DNA of 64,000 bases from Microbulbifer litoralis (GTDB taxonomy: Bacteria; Pseudomonadota; Gammaproteobacteria; Pseudomonadales; Cellvibrionaceae). Under the pieces are notes generated by a model that had not been told where the DNA came from, did no database searches, and saw only the letters and a program-made list of their open reading frames with translations. Location: assembly GCF_023634065.1 (NCBI RefSeq), contig NZ_JALKCV010000002.1, forward strand, positions 124,001-188,000, read 5' to 3'. A program made the position numbers and the translations under genes. This document shows, piece by piece, positions 42,959-53,700 of this stretch (position 1 is its first letter; each line of letters begins with the position of its first letter).

Positions 42959-44071
42959 ATGCTGACCATTGTCAAACACTGGGTAAACCGCTATTTCAGC
43001 CAGGAAGAAGTCGTGTTGCTGGTACTGTTGCTGCTGGCGGCCCTGGTGGTGCTGGCCACGCTGGGGCAGGTGCTGGCACCGGTACTGGCGGCACTGATCA
43101 TCGCCTTCCTGATGCAGGGCATGGTTCAACGGCTGCAATCCTGGCGGGTGCCCCACTGGCTGGCGGTGAGCCTCTCCTGCCTGGTGCTGGTGGGGACCAT
43201 CGTCGCGCTGTTCCTGGTGGTACTGCCGATTATCTGGCGCCAGCTGGTGCGGCTGTTTGCCGAGCTGCCGAATATGATCGAACAGGGGCAGCAACTGCTG
43301 CTGCTGTTGCCGGAGCGCTACCCGCGCCTGGTGAGCGCCGAACAGATCGACGAGATTTTCAATACCATCGGCAGCGAGCTGGGCAATGTGACCCAGACGT
43401 TGCTGACCTTCTCGCTGGCCAACCTGCCGATACTCGCCGGAGTGTTGATCTACGCGGTGGTGGTGCCGCTGCTGGTGTTCTTTTTCCTGAAGGACTCGGA
43501 CAGACTGGTCGGCTGGTGCACGTCCTTCCTGCCCAACCACCGGCCGATGCTGCGCCAGATCTGGCACGAGATGAATGACCAGGTGGCCAACTACGTGCGC
43601 GGCAAGGTGATCGAGATCGCCATAGTGGCGGTGGTCAGCTACGCCGCCTTCCTGGCGCTGGGGGTCAACTACGCGCTGCTGCTGGCGGTCGCCGTGGGCC
43701 TCAGTGTGCTGATCCCCTATATCGGTGCCGCGGTGGTGACCATTCCGGTGGCTGCCATCGGCCTGTTCCAGTGGGGCTGGAGCAGCGAGTTTTTCTACCT
43801 GATGCTGGCCTACGGCATCATCCAACTGTTGGATGGCAATGTGCTGGTGCCGCTGCTGTTCTCCGAGGCGGTCAACCTGCACCCGGTGGCGATCATCCTG
43901 GCGGTGTTGTTCTTTGGCGGTATCTGGGGCTTCTGGGGTGTATTCTTCGCCATTCCGCTGGCGACCCTGCTCAAGGCCATCATGAACGCCTGGCCCACCG
44001 CGGAACACCAGGCCGAGTGGCAGGCCAAGGAGGTGGAGGAGACCACGGTCGACACGGAACCATCGGCATAG
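42959..44071 (+). CDS. AI-2E family (PerM-like) transporter
   Basis: A 370-residue inner-membrane protein. The family core has seven or eight helices, including an N-terminal pair (about 20-70), long central helices and a C-terminal block with LGVNYALLLAVAVGLSVLIP, then YIGAAVVTIPVA and the late segment HPVAIILAVLFFGGIWGFWG. Members export AI-2, lipids or other molecules, or act as Na+/H+ antiporters; specificity cannot be read here. The C-terminal tail is charged and cytoplasmic. Confidence 0.9.
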   Translation: MLTIVKHWVNRYFSQEEVVLLVLLLLAALVVLATLGQVLAPVLAALIIAFLMQGMVQRLQSWRVPHWLAVSLSCLVLVGTIVALFLVVLPIIWRQLVRLFAELPNMIEQGQQLLLLLPERYPRLVSAEQIDEIFNTIGSELGNVTQTLLTFSLANLPILAGVLIYAVVVPLLVFFFLKDSDRLVGWCTSFLPNHRPMLRQIWHEMNDQVANYVRGKVIEIAIVAVVSYAAFLALGVNYALLLAVAVGLSVLIPYIGAAVVTIPVAAIGLFQWGWSSEFFYLMLAYGIIQLLDGNVLVPLLFSEAVNLHPVAIILAVLFFGGIWGFWGVFFAIPLATLLKAIMNAWPTAEHQAEWQAKEVEETTVDTEPSA

Positions 44072-44195
44072 GCCGCGCTATCCTGTCTCCGCCCGGGGTT
44101 TGCCAAGTGCCGTGTCTGTATTTAGAGTCCGTGCCTGCATTTAGAGCCGCGCCTGGATTCTGCTCCTCAATATCAACCCTGATTAGGAATGACCC

Positions 44196-45299
44196 ATGAG
44201 CCTTGCTGGCAAAGTACTGGCGGTCAATGACGATTTGCCGATCCGCACCGATAAACCCGTCCACAGCGGCAAGGTCCGCTCGGTCTACTGGCTGACAGAA
44301 GCCGACAGCCGGCGCCTGATCGAGGAAAAGGGCTACCCGGTGGCCCCCGACGCACCGCTGGCGGTGATGGTGATCTCCGACCGCATCTCCGCCTTCGATT
44401 GCATCTGGACCGGCGAGGGCGGCATGCGCGGCGTACCCGGCAAGGGCGCGGCGCTGAACGCCATCGCCAACCACTGGTTCCAGCTATTCAGGGACAGGGG
44501 GCTGGCCGACAGCCATATCCTGGATATCCCGCACCCGCTGGTGTGGATCGTGCAGAAGGCCCGCCCGGTCATGATCGAGGCGATCGCGCGCCAGTACATC
44601 ACCGGTTCCATGTGGCGCGCCTACGCCGGAGGTGAGCGCGAGTTCTGCGGCATCCGGATTCCCGGCGGCCTGCAGAAAGACCAGAAACTGCCAGAACTGC
44701 TGATCACCCCGTCCACCAAGGGCATTCTCAAGGGTATTCCGGGTGTGCCGGAAGCGGACGATGTGAATATCACCCGCAAGAATATCGAAGACAATTTCGA
44801 AGCGTTCAATTTCCGCAGTGCCGGGGACATCGATCGCTACGAAAAACTGTTGAAAGAGGGCTTCGCCGCAATCTCCACCGAGCTGGAAAAGATCGACCAG
44901 ATCTTCGTCGATACCAAATTCGAATTCGGCTATGTCACCGGCACCGATGGCCGGGAGAAGCTGATCTACATGGACGAAGTGGGCACGCCGGACTCCTCCC
45001 GCCTCTGGGACGGCGAGCAGTACCGCAACGGCAGGGTGGTGGAAAATTCCAAGGAGGGCTTCCGCCAGGCATTGCTGAACCACTTCCCGGATCCGGATAT
45101 CCTGCTCAACAAGGAGCGCATGGACGAGCGCCAGGCGCTGGCGCGCGACAACGAGCTGCCGGAATCCATGCTGATGGATGTCTCCGCGACCTATGTCGGA
45201 ATCGCCGAGAAGATTATCGGCGGGAAGCTGGAAATCTCCGACAACCCGAAAGCGGAGCTGATCGGCGTCCTGCGCGATGGTTACGGTTTGATTGACTGA
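44196..45299 (+). CDS. purC: PurC, SAICAR synthase (long form)
   Basis: A 367-residue ATP-dependent ligase of purine synthesis joining CAIR and aspartate. Signatures are [10 protein letters not shown] near the N-terminus, [27 protein letters not shown], and FVDTKFEFG with [14 protein letters not shown]. The length matches the larger form found in many marine gammaproteobacteria rather than the 237-residue E. coli enzyme. The ATG lies 7 bp after a TAGGAA. A terminator follows. Confidence 0.95.
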   Translation: MSLAGKVLAVNDDLPIRTDKPVHSGKVRSVYWLTEADSRRLIEEKGYPVAPDAPLAVMVISDRISAFDCIWTGEGGMRGVPGKGAALNAIANHWFQLFRDRGLADSHILDIPHPLVWIVQKARPVMIEAIARQYITGSMWRAYAGGEREFCGIRIPGGLQKDQKLPELLITPSTKGILKGIPGVPEADDVNITRKNIEDNFEAFNFRSAGDIDRYEKLLKEGFAAISTELEKIDQIFVDTKFEFGYVTGTDGREKLIYMDEVGTPDSSRLWDGEQYRNGRVVENSKEGFRQALLNHFPDPDILLNKERMDERQALARDNELPESMLMDVSATYVGIAEKIIGGKLEISDNPKAELIGVLRDGYGLID

Positions 45300-45324
45300 G
45301 CCCGTTTATTACAACGTACAAGAA

Positions 45325-45347
45325 AACCGGCAACTGCCGGTTTTTTT
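45325..45347 (+). terminator. Rho-independent terminator of purC
   Basis: Stem aaccggca / tgccggtt (about 45325-45332 and 45335-45342) followed by seven T residues, 26 bp past the purC stop. Confidence 0.9.
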
Positions 45348-45475
45348 GTGCCCAGCCACAATTCGCCATTTTTGGCCTCCGCAAAGCCAGTATCTGGCCG
45401 AATCCCGCCTGCTTTGCCTGGTTCAATCGCTGAGCCTCTTTATCGTTGACAAAAAAAAGCAATCGGGGGAAACGG

Positions 45476-46426
45476 ATGAAAAGAAAACTGCTCTCTGTGG
45501 TATTAGTATTGGTATTGGTATTGGTATTGGTGTTGGCAATTCTGTTCTTGGCGTTGACAGCGCCGGGCTATGAATCGGCAGAGAAAGGGCGGTTGGTCGC
45601 CTACCGCGGCGGTGGCCAGTTGCTGGATTACGCCACCTTCGATCATCGGTGTATCGCCAGCCAGATCCTGGAGACCCCGAACCGCCATATCGAGAATACG
45701 CTGCAATCGATCGATGCCTCCGTCGCCGCGGGTTTCGATGCGATTCACCTCAATCTCCATCACACGGCGGACGGAAAATTTGCCGTATTCCACGACTGGA
45801 CACTGGATTGTGCCACCGACGGTAAGGGCGTCACCTCCGAACAGACGCTCGACCAGTTGCAATCCCTCGATGCCGGCTACGGCTACACTTTCGACGACGG
45901 CGAGTCATTCCCCTGGCGCGGCAAGGGATATCGTATTCCCTCGCTGGACGAGGTGGTGACACGTTACCCGCGGCTCGAGATCTGGCTCAACCTGAAAACC
46001 GCTGACGCGAAGACCGTCAAGGCGCTGCTGGATTACAAGCGCTCGTTGCCCCCTGGACAGCGGAACAATTTCTTCCACTTTGCTGCCGACGAGAACCTGC
46101 CTCTGTATGAGCACCGCGGGTCCCGGCGCACGGCACTGAGCATGGCTTCCGACAAACGCTGTATCCGGGATTACCTGCTCTACGGTTGGAGTCGCTTTTT
46201 CCCTAAGGCCTGCGCCAACACCAATATCGTTGTGCCTCCCAAATTTGCAGGTTACCTGTGGGGCTGGCCGCAGCAGTTTGCCGCCAGGGCTCAGAGGCAC
46301 GGCAGCCGGGTTTATCTCTGGAGCAAGCACCGAAAACTTCAACCGGAATCCAACCTGCTTGATAGCGGTATCGGAATCATTACCGGCGATATTGCAGGCG
46401 CCGACTCTTTCCTGTCGGCCCATTAG
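45476..46426 (+). CDS. Glycerophosphodiester phosphodiesterase-like protein with altered active-site residues
   Basis: A 316-residue membrane-anchored protein of the GDPD fold. The start at 45476 has GGGGGA upstream. The anchor helix is encoded by a tandem gtattg repeat and reads as alternating Val-Leu. Domain segments follow the family: ENTLQSIDASVAAGFDAIHL, KFAVFHDWTLDCATDGKGVT and a later LEIWLNLKT. However the usual first-strand HRG is YRG (VAYRGGGQ), and the usual metal-binding ExD is HLN (GFDAIHLNLHH); only the FHD histidine is retained. It may be inactive on glycerophosphodiesters or use a different metal site. Confidence 0.78.
   Translation: MKRKLLSVVLVLVLVLVLVLAILFLALTAPGYESAEKGRLVAYRGGGQLLDYATFDHRCIASQILETPNRHIENTLQSIDASVAAGFDAIHLNLHHTADGKFAVFHDWTLDCATDGKGVTSEQTLDQLQSLDAGYGYTFDDGESFPWRGKGYRIPSLDEVVTRYPRLEIWLNLKTADAKTVKALLDYKRSLPPGQRNNFFHFAADENLPLYEHRGSRRTALSMASDKRCIRDYLLYGWSRFFPKACANTNIVVPPKFAGYLWGWPQQFAARAQRHGSRVYLWSKHRKLQPESNLLDSGIGIITGDIAGADSFLSAH
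45500..45535 (+). repeat. Hexanucleotide tandem repeat in the GDPD-like signal anchor
   Basis: Six units of 6 bp (gtatta, four gtattg, gtgttg) encode alternating Val-Leu in the membrane helix. Changes in copy number would lengthen or shorten the helix by two residues without a frameshift. Confidence 0.9.
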
Positions 46427-46623
46427 TGTAGAACGCACCATGTGCACCAGTGGCCAGACCGCGCGCGCAGGCCCCGGGCCGGTGCGTACGATGCACACGG
46501 CGGCCATGTCCGCCGCCACAATTCGCCACAATTCCCCATCTCCTCACCTGAATTCCACCCCGCTTCTGCCGTTTTGGCCCTTTTTAATGGCCTCCATTAG
46601 AAACGGATATTGGAGGGAAGCTT

Positions 46624-48993
46624 GTGAACAGGGTGATCTATTCCGGCCAGCGGATTCCGCGGGACCTGCTGGTGCTGCCGACGGACGAATACTACCGGCG
46701 CCGCTACCGCGGCAGCCGGCGCGGGCGCTGGCTGCTGTTTGTGGTCACTGTGCTGGCGGTAATCCTGGCCGCAATGGGCGCGCGGGCCGGGGAGGGCGGG
46801 CAAGGTGAATCCGCCGCGGTAACGCTGAACGATGTGGAGGCCGGCGATCTGCTGTTTTCCGCCGGTGGCAAGGGGCAATATGTGCCCGCCATCCATCTCG
46901 CCAGCGATGCCCGCATCTCGGTGCGCGGGCTGGTGGCGGAAGTGCAGTTGCAGCAGCAGTTTACCAACCGCAGCGGCGAGTGGCGCGAGGCGATCTACGC
47001 GCTGCCGCTGCCGGAAGACGCCGCCGTCGCCGGACTGGAAATCCGCGTGGGCGAGCGCCGTATCGTCGGCAGGGTGCGCGAGCGGAAAAAGGCGCAGCAG
47101 ATATATGACGCGGCGCGCAAGGCCGGCAAGCGCGCCGCGCTGCTGGAGCAACAGCGCCCCAACCTGTTTACCAACAAGGTGGCCAATATCGCACCCGGCG
47201 AGACGGTACAGGTACAGATTCGCTATCTGCAGCCGGTGCGCTACGACAGCGGTACTTTCAGCCTGCGCCTGCCCACCACCCTGACGCCGCGCTATATTCC
47301 CGGTGAGGTGAAGGCCGCCGGCGCAGGCAATGCCAACTCAGAACTGGAACTGGTTGCGGACAGCAGTGGCTGGGCACTGCCTACGAACCAGGTGCCGGAC
47401 GCGGACAAAATCACCCCTTTCATGCAGCCGGCCGCCGAGCTAACGGCCAATGACAGCCACAGAATTTCCATCGAGGTGAGCCTGGATGGCGGCCTGCCGC
47501 TGGCGGATATCTCCAGCCCCTATCACGATATCGATTTCAGAAAGCGGGCGGACGGCCGCTATCGTGTGCGGCTGAAAAACGGCAGCGCGGTAATGGACAG
47601 GGACTTCGCCCTCAACTGGCGCCCGCGCAGTTCCGCCATGCCGCGCGCGGCGCTTTTCACCCAGGTTGCCGAGCCCCGCAACGAGAAAAATGTGGCCGGG
47701 ACGGATTCGGGTCACTACCTGCAGCTGTTGCTGTTGCCGCCGGACGCGGCCAGGAATGTACGGCGCCTGCCGCGGGAAGTGGTTTATGTAATCGACACCT
47801 CCGGCTCCATGGGGGGCAACTCCATCCGCCAGGCCAAGGAGAGCCTGCTGATGGCGCTGTCGCGACTACAGCCCGGTGACCGCTTCAATGTCATTGAATT
47901 CAATAGCAACACCCGCGCCTTTTTTCCGCGTCCGGTGACGGCCGACAGGCAGGCTGTCCAGCATGCCCGCGACCTGGTCGAGGGGCTGCAGGCCGGCGGC
48001 GGTACCGAGATGGCGCCGGCCCTGCGCCTGGCGTTGAGCCAGCAGCTGCCCGGCGACAACAACCTGGTGCGCCAGGTGGTATTTATTACCGACGGTGCCG
48101 TCGGCAACGAGCGGGCCCTGTTCGAATTGATCCGCCAGCAATTACAGCAGGCGCGGCTGTTTACCGTGGGGATCGGCTCGGCACCCAACAGCCACTTTAT
48201 GCGCAAGGCGGCGCAGTTCGGCCGCGGGGCTTCTGTGACCATCGGCGACCTGGGCGAGGTGCAGGCGCGGATGCAGGCGTTGTTCGCCAAGCTGGAGAAC
48301 CCGCTGGTGACGGACCTGCAACTGACCTGGCCACAGGGACTGAAGGTCGACGCCTATCCCAAGCGCCTGCCCGATCTCTACCGCGGCGAGCCCCTGCAGT
48401 TGGCGGCGCGCATAGATGGCGGCCCGCTCGAGGGGGAAGTGGTGCTGCGCGGCCGCCTCGCCGGCAAACAGTTCCAGCGCAGCCTGATGTTGAAAGAGAG
48501 CAAAGAGGGTGGTGAAAGTGGTGAGAATGGCAAGAGTGGCGAAAGCTCCGGCCGGGGCATCGGCAGCGTCTGGGCGCGCGCGAAGATAGCGTCCCTGCGC
48601 GACCGCCAGCTGGAAACCGGCGAGCGCAGCGAGGCCGGGGACGCGCTGCGACAGCAGATACTGCAGTTGGCCCTGGATCACCAGTTGGCGAGCCCCTACA
48701 CCAGTTTTGTCGCTGTGGAAGAGGAAGTGGCGCGCCCGGCGGCGCAGCGTATCGCCAAAGGCCCGGTGCCCAACGCCGTCGCCCGCGGCCAGCTATTGCA
48801 GACCCAGGCCTACCCGGGCACCGCCGCCGGCCTCAGCGCCCAGCTGTTGACCGCCGCAATCCTGTTCGGCCTGGCCGGCCTGCTGCGTCGCGGGCGCCCG
48901 TTGAAAGGGAGACTGCTGCATCGCCTGCGGCAGCTGTTGCGCCGCATCGTGCCGGATCCGCGCCGCGCACGTGACGCGGCGGGGCGTTGCTGA
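46624..48993 (+). CDS. Sortase target protein: VIT plus von Willebrand A domains
   Basis: A 789-residue protein of the 'marine proteobacterial sortase target' type. It has an N-terminal membrane/signal segment (about 38-56), a VIT domain (about 68-200; GLVAEVQLQQQFTNRSGEWR, then YDAARKAGKRAALLEQQRPN), a vWA domain (about 380-560; MIDAS DxSxS in VIDTSGSMGG, FITDGAVG), and near the C-terminus a YPGTA sorting-like site followed by hydrophobic LLTAAILFGLAGLLRRG and an Arg-rich tail. The GTG start has GGAGGGAA upstream. Its stop overlaps the sortase start, so the two proteins are translated together. The partner relation is established for the family. Confidence 0.93.
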   Translation: MNRVIYSGQRIPRDLLVLPTDEYYRRRYRGSRRGRWLLFVVTVLAVILAAMGARAGEGGQGESAAVTLNDVEAGDLLFSAGGKGQYVPAIHLASDARISVRGLVAEVQLQQQFTNRSGEWREAIYALPLPEDAAVAGLEIRVGERRIVGRVRERKKAQQIYDAARKAGKRAALLEQQRPNLFTNKVANIAPGETVQVQIRYLQPVRYDSGTFSLRLPTTLTPRYIPGEVKAAGAGNANSELELVADSSGWALPTNQVPDADKITPFMQPAAELTANDSHRISIEVSLDGGLPLADISSPYHDIDFRKRADGRYRVRLKNGSAVMDRDFALNWRPRSSAMPRAALFTQVAEPRNEKNVAGTDSGHYLQLLLLPPDAARNVRRLPREVVYVIDTSGSMGGNSIRQAKESLLMALSRLQPGDRFNVIEFNSNTRAFFPRPVTADRQAVQHARDLVEGLQAGGGTEMAPALRLALSQQLPGDNNLVRQVVFITDGAVGNERALFELIRQQLQQARLFTVGIGSAPNSHFMRKAAQFGRGASVTIGDLGEVQARMQALFAKLENPLVTDLQLTWPQGLKVDAYPKRLPDLYRGEPLQLAARIDGGPLEGEVVLRGRLAGKQFQRSLMLKESKEGGESGENGKSGESSGRGIGSVWARAKIASLRDRQLETGERSEAGDALRQQILQLALDHQLASPYTSFVAVEEEVARPAAQRIAKGPVPNAVARGQLLQTQAYPGTAAGLSAQLLTAAILFGLAGLLRRGRPLKGRLLHRLRQLLRRIVPDPRRARDAAGRC

Positions 48994-49571
48994 TGTTGCG
49001 CAGGATCCTGTTTGCCGCCTGCCTGCTGGCGGGACTCTGGCAGGCGGGCGCCGCCGCCTGGCTGCTGGCCAAGGCCGAGCTGGCCCAGTACCTGATCGCC
49101 GATGCCTGGGAGGAGCAGTTGTCGGTGGGGAAAGCGGTCAAGCCCTGGCCCTGGGCGGATACCTGGCCGGTGGCGAAACTGCAGCTCGCCGACCGCGCGC
49201 CGCTGATGGTGTTGGCGGGCGGCAGCGGCCAGGCGCTGGCCTTTGGGCCCGGCATGCTTGCGGTGTCCGGCCAGCCGGGCGATGCGCGCACCACGGTGAT
49301 CGCCGCCCACCGGGACACCCATTTCACCGGTCTCGACCAGCTGCGGCGCGGTGCGCCGGTCATGCTGCAGGATCACCGTGGTCGCTGGCACCGTTTTCGC
49401 GTTACCGAGACGCGGGTGGTGGATAGCGATCGGGAGCAACTGCCGGTGTTCGCCGAGCCGGGTCTGCTGCTGGTCACCTGTTATCCCTTCGGGGTCATCG
49501 ATCCCGGTGGCCCGCTGCGCTACCTGGTCTATGCCGAATACCTGGGCGCCGGCGAGACGGTGCAGCTCTGA
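48993..49571 (+). CDS. Class GN sortase
   Basis: A 192-residue sortase. After an N-terminal membrane helix (about 4-27), the catalytic triad is His106 (AAHRDTHF), Cys163 (VTCYPF) and Arg176 (LRYLVY). This single-sortase class is typical of Gram-negative marine bacteria and is dedicated to the adjacent vWA target protein. The start ATG overlaps the target stop by one base. What the target is attached to is not known. Confidence 0.93.
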   Translation: MLRRILFAACLLAGLWQAGAAAWLLAKAELAQYLIADAWEEQLSVGKAVKPWPWADTWPVAKLQLADRAPLMVLAGGSGQALAFGPGMLAVSGQPGDARTTVIAAHRDTHFTGLDQLRRGAPVMLQDHRGRWHRFRVTETRVVDSDREQLPVFAEPGLLLVTCYPFGVIDPGGPLRYLVYAEYLGAGETVQL

Positions 49572-49615
49572 ATATCCCGCTGGGCATGGGGTTCACCGGG
49601 TACTAAGACCGAGTA

Positions 49616-50725
49616 CTACAGATGCCAGGCTATTCGCGCTCCCCAGAGGTCCAGCTCCTGTTCGTCCAGGAACAGGCGCCGGTACTGCAGGCCCAGCTCG
49701 ATGTTTTCAGACAGCGGTCGGGCGGCTTCCAGGCCGATCAGCGGGTCGGTGCCGCTGCTGCTGTCCGGGTCGATCGAGCGGTTGCCGGTAGTGGGATCGT
49801 CGCGCCAGGAATAGAGCCCGGCACTGACGGACGCGCGCCACTGGCCGAGGGGAAGATCGAAGCGGTTGGCGAGCGTCCAGCCGCTGCCGCTGAAAGGCAG
49901 GCTGTTTTCCAGGGCGCTGGTCAGGGCGGCGTCGCCGGCTTCGGTATCGAAATCGAAACGCACTTCGCCCAAATCCAGGTAGCCGAATTCAACAGCCATT
50001 CGCGGGTGGTAGCGGTAGCCCAGCGCCAATTGCCAGGCCGGGCGCCGCACATCGTAGTCCGATATGTCGACGTCCACGCCGTTGCGTTCCATGGCACTGG
50101 TGAAATCCCGCGCGGTCCGGCTGCCAATGGCCTGCTGTACATCCAGGGCGAGATACAGCGCCGGCCGCGCTGTTTGCACCGTGGTGGCCCGTTCGTCTTG
50201 TGCGACCGGCTGCTGTACGGGCGGCTCTTCCTTGACCTCCGGTGCTGCCGCTGCCACCGGTTTTTTGTGGGGTGCGGGATCTGCGGGCACCAGCTCCGGC
50301 GGCAGCGTGACACGGATTGTTGCCCGCCGCGCCGGGGCCAGGCAGGTAACCCTGTCCTCGCGGGGCAGTGTCGCCGGGCACGGTTGGCCGTCGGCTTTCG
50401 ATGCGACTTCCGCAGTGTGGGAAATGGCTGCCTTCGCGACGCCCCGTCGGCTCAACCAGTCGCGCAGTGACTGCGCCCGGCGCGCGGCGAGTTCGCGGTT
50501 GCTCTCGAGACTGCCCATCGGGTCTGCGCGACCCTCCACCTGAAACCGCAATTGCCCGAGCTGTTCCGCTGGCAGTTGCGACCAGAATTCCTCCAGTATC
50601 TGTCTCTCTTCCGGGCCCAGGCGGTAGCGGGCGGAGTCGAACTGCAGGGTAATGCTCGTCGCGGCACTGGCGGCGCTTGCCAGCAGCGGGGCGAGGGCGG
50701 CGAAGATGGTTAAACACTTTGACAT
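49616..50725 (-). CDS. OmpA-family protein with reversed domain order
   Basis: A 369-residue protein. After a signal peptide (LTIFAALAPLLASAASA) comes an OmpA-like peptidoglycan-binding domain (about 20-150; FQVEGRADPMGSLESNRELA, then RRAQSLRDWL), then a proline-rich linker (about 150-190) and a C-terminal barrel-like segment (about 195-369; RPAWQLALGYRYHPRMAVEF, ending RIAWHL). In classical OmpA the barrel is N-terminal. It follows the giant surface protein by 14 bp on the same strand and probably shares its transcript. It may dock that protein or the envelope; this is inference. Confidence 0.82.
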   Translation of the reverse strand: MSKCLTIFAALAPLLASAASAATSITLQFDSARYRLGPEERQILEEFWSQLPAEQLGQLRFQVEGRADPMGSLESNRELAARRAQSLRDWLSRRGVAKAAISHTAEVASKADGQPCPATLPREDRVTCLAPARRATIRVTLPPELVPADPAPHKKPVAAAAPEVKEEPPVQQPVAQDERATTVQTARPALYLALDVQQAIGSRTARDFTSAMERNGVDVDISDYDVRRPAWQLALGYRYHPRMAVEFGYLDLGEVRFDFDTEAGDAALTSALENSLPFSGSGWTLANRFDLPLGQWRASVSAGLYSWRDDPTTGNRSIDPDSSSGTDPLIGLEAARPLSENIELGLQYRRLFLDEQELDLWGARIAWHL

Positions 50726-50739
50726 GAGTTGTTCCTTGT

Positions 50740-53700
50740 TCACTCGGGAGATACAAGGCGGACCGCTCGCCGACGGTTGCGCCACAGTACCAGCAGCAAC
50801 AGGGCCAGCAGTGTCGGCAGCTCCAGGGCACCGCCCCCTTTGTTCCTGCCGTTGACCGACCCGGAGCCGGCATGTTGGCCGCCACTGCTGCTGGAGCTGC
50901 TGCTTCCGGAACTACTGGAGCTGGAACTGCTGCCGCCGGAGCTGCTCGCGCTGGAGCTGGAACCGCCACTACTCGAGCTGCTGCCAGCGGCTACGGCCAG
51001 GCCTCCCGGGTCCAGGAGGCTGCCGTTTGCGAGGCTGTCGCTGTCGTTGGGGCCGCCGTCCTCCAGCGTGAGCTGCAGGCAGTGGTAGCCTTCCACCAGC
51101 CCCGGCTGCCAGGCGGCATCGCCCGGCGGTGGGCAGAAGCCGACGTCGCCGGCGCTGGAGTGCAGGGCATTGTTGTTGTCCTCGACAAACGGGAACCACA
51201 GTTGGCCGTCGAACTTGCGGTAGACGGCGCCGGCCGGAATCGCCTCGGCCAGGGGGATGGCCACGCGCACCGTCCGGCCCGGGATGGGCAGGCCGTGCAC
51301 TTCAAAGTCGAACAGGCCTCCGGCGTGGTTGAAGCCCGGGTCCGCCGGCAGTGCGTCTTCCCGGATCGCAGCGCCGCCGTCGGCCCCGGCGAGGGCGTAG
51401 CGGCCGCGCCGGCAGAGCAGGCCGGGCTCGCACTCGATCAGGAAGGCATCGGTCACGCCGGCGGCCAGGGGAAGGACATTGCCGGCGGCGATATTGTCCA
51501 GATAATCCGGAATGCCATCGCCGTCCGAATCGCCGAAGCCTTCGCTCAGGTCGTCCAGGTCGTCGCCGTCGCTGTCGGTGAGGCCGTCGAGCAGCGGTGC
51601 CGCCGTCGCCAATCGGAAACTCAGTTCGGCGGTGTCGGAGGCGCCGTTGCTGTCGATGACGAACGCCCGCAGGGTGTAAACCCCGGGGGCGAGGGTGGCC
51701 GGATCGAAGACAAAGCCATCGTCGGCCGGATCGCCGTCGGTGTCGGTCAAGTTCGGCGAGGTGCCCGCCCAGTTGTAGTTGTGGGTGTCGGCGGTATTGG
51801 GATCGGACACATTGGCGGTGACCGTCACATTGCCACCACCGCCGGTCACCAGTGCGGTATCGATGGCGTTTTGCTGCAGTTCCAGCGATACCACCGGCGG
51901 TACATTGCCCTCGGTGATGGTGACGGTATGCCGCGTGTTGGCGCCGCTATTGAGCGCGCCACCATCTAGGTCGACCACCAGCGTTTCATTCCCCTCGATG
52001 GCATCGCCACCGGTGAGATTGACGGGCAGGCTCAACTGGAGCTGGCCGCTGCCGAACGTCGCATTCCCGTCCACCAGGTCGTGATCCGCAGTGTCCGCCG
52101 TGCCGGACGTGGCGATGCTGTAGGGCGCGTCCAGCGGATAGCTGGGGGCCGGGCCGTTGAGATAGACGCGCAGACTTACCGGGCCGCCCTCAACGCCGAT
52201 CTGGTCCCTGCCCAGCGATACCAGGGGCCGGATCTCAAGCGTCTGGACATCGGTACCGGTATTGCCCTTGCGGTCTTCTCCCTGCCAGTCGACGGTATGG
52301 GTTCCGGGCGCCAGCCACAGGGTGTTGTCGCTGTCGATGGACCGCGGGTTGCCGCTGTTGCTGGCGATGCTGGCAGCGCGGGTGTCGCAGCAGTCGGCGC
52401 CGTCGATGGCGTCGCTCGCCAGTGCATCCCGGGCCTGCTGGACCTGCTCCTCGGTGGCATTCGCCGGCAGTTGCAGCAATTGTCGCAAGGTCACCGGGGT
52501 GAACAGGCCGGTGGCGTCGAACAACAGGTCCGCGGGCGCGGTGACCACCGGTGGCGTGTTATCGAGATAGTCGTCCGCATCATTGGGATCGGTGCCATCG
52601 ATGCCTTCCTGCACGTCGCTGACGCCGTCGCCGTCGCTGTCGAGGCCGTCGTCGACCAGGACACCGGTCAGGCTGCCGACGGCATTGAGGCCGATGTTGG
52701 CGTCGTTGCCGGTGGTGTCCCGCAGGGTGCCGCCATTGGTATCCAGGGTCGCGCTGAGTTCCACGCCGTCGCCGTCGCGATCGCCGCTTAGTACGGTGTA
52801 GTGGAACTGCAGGGCATTACTGCCGGAACCTGCAACATAGGTTGCGTAGCGTGTGCTTGAGCCGACGGTCAGTTGGAGACGCGGTGTACCGCTGACAGCG
52901 ATGACCTCGTCGTAGTTGACGGTGAAATCCAGGGTTTCGCCGGGCTGGTAGATGTTGTCGGCCGGCGGGGTCACCGAGGTGACCGACGCCGCCTGGGTAT
53001 CGACCAGCACCGCCGCCAGGCTGTCGATGGGGGCCAGGTTGTTGTCTGCGCCGTTGCCGACGGAGTCCCGCAGGGTACCGCCGTTGGCATCCAGCAGGGT
53101 ATTGAGCGCAATGCCGTCGCTGTCGTTATCGCCGTTCTGCACGTTGTAGCGGAACAGCAGCGTTTGGGTCCCGGAACCGCTGATATAGTCTGCGTAGCGC
53201 GCGCTGGCGCCAATGGTCAGCGCCAGTCGCGGTATCCCGCCGCCGACGGTCACGGCTTCGTCGAAGTTGACGCTGAAGTCCAGGCTCTGGCCGGTGCCGT
53301 AGGTGGCGTCTGCCGGCAGGGTGACGGAAGCCGCCGCGGGCCCCACCGTATCCATAATCGCCGTGTCGGTAACGGCGCCGGCGCTGTTGCCGGCGCTGTC
53401 GGTCAGGGTTGTGGACAGGGTCAGGGTGCCGTCGGGCAGGCCGCTGACGTCGATGCCGGCGATCTGTTCGCCGGCACTGGCCACGGTGCCCGAACCGGTT
53501 ACCGGCATGCCGCCGCCGCTGCTGCTGATACTGTAATTGAAGTTTGCACCCGCTTCGGCGGCGGCGAAGGTGAAGCTGACCGATACCGCCTCCGTGCCGT
53601 TGAGCGCGTCGTCGTCGAAGTTGACACTGTGACCGGCGGGCGCAACCGCATCCACAAGGACTCCGGCAGTGGAACCGATATTGTTCAGGCTCGCGCCGAG

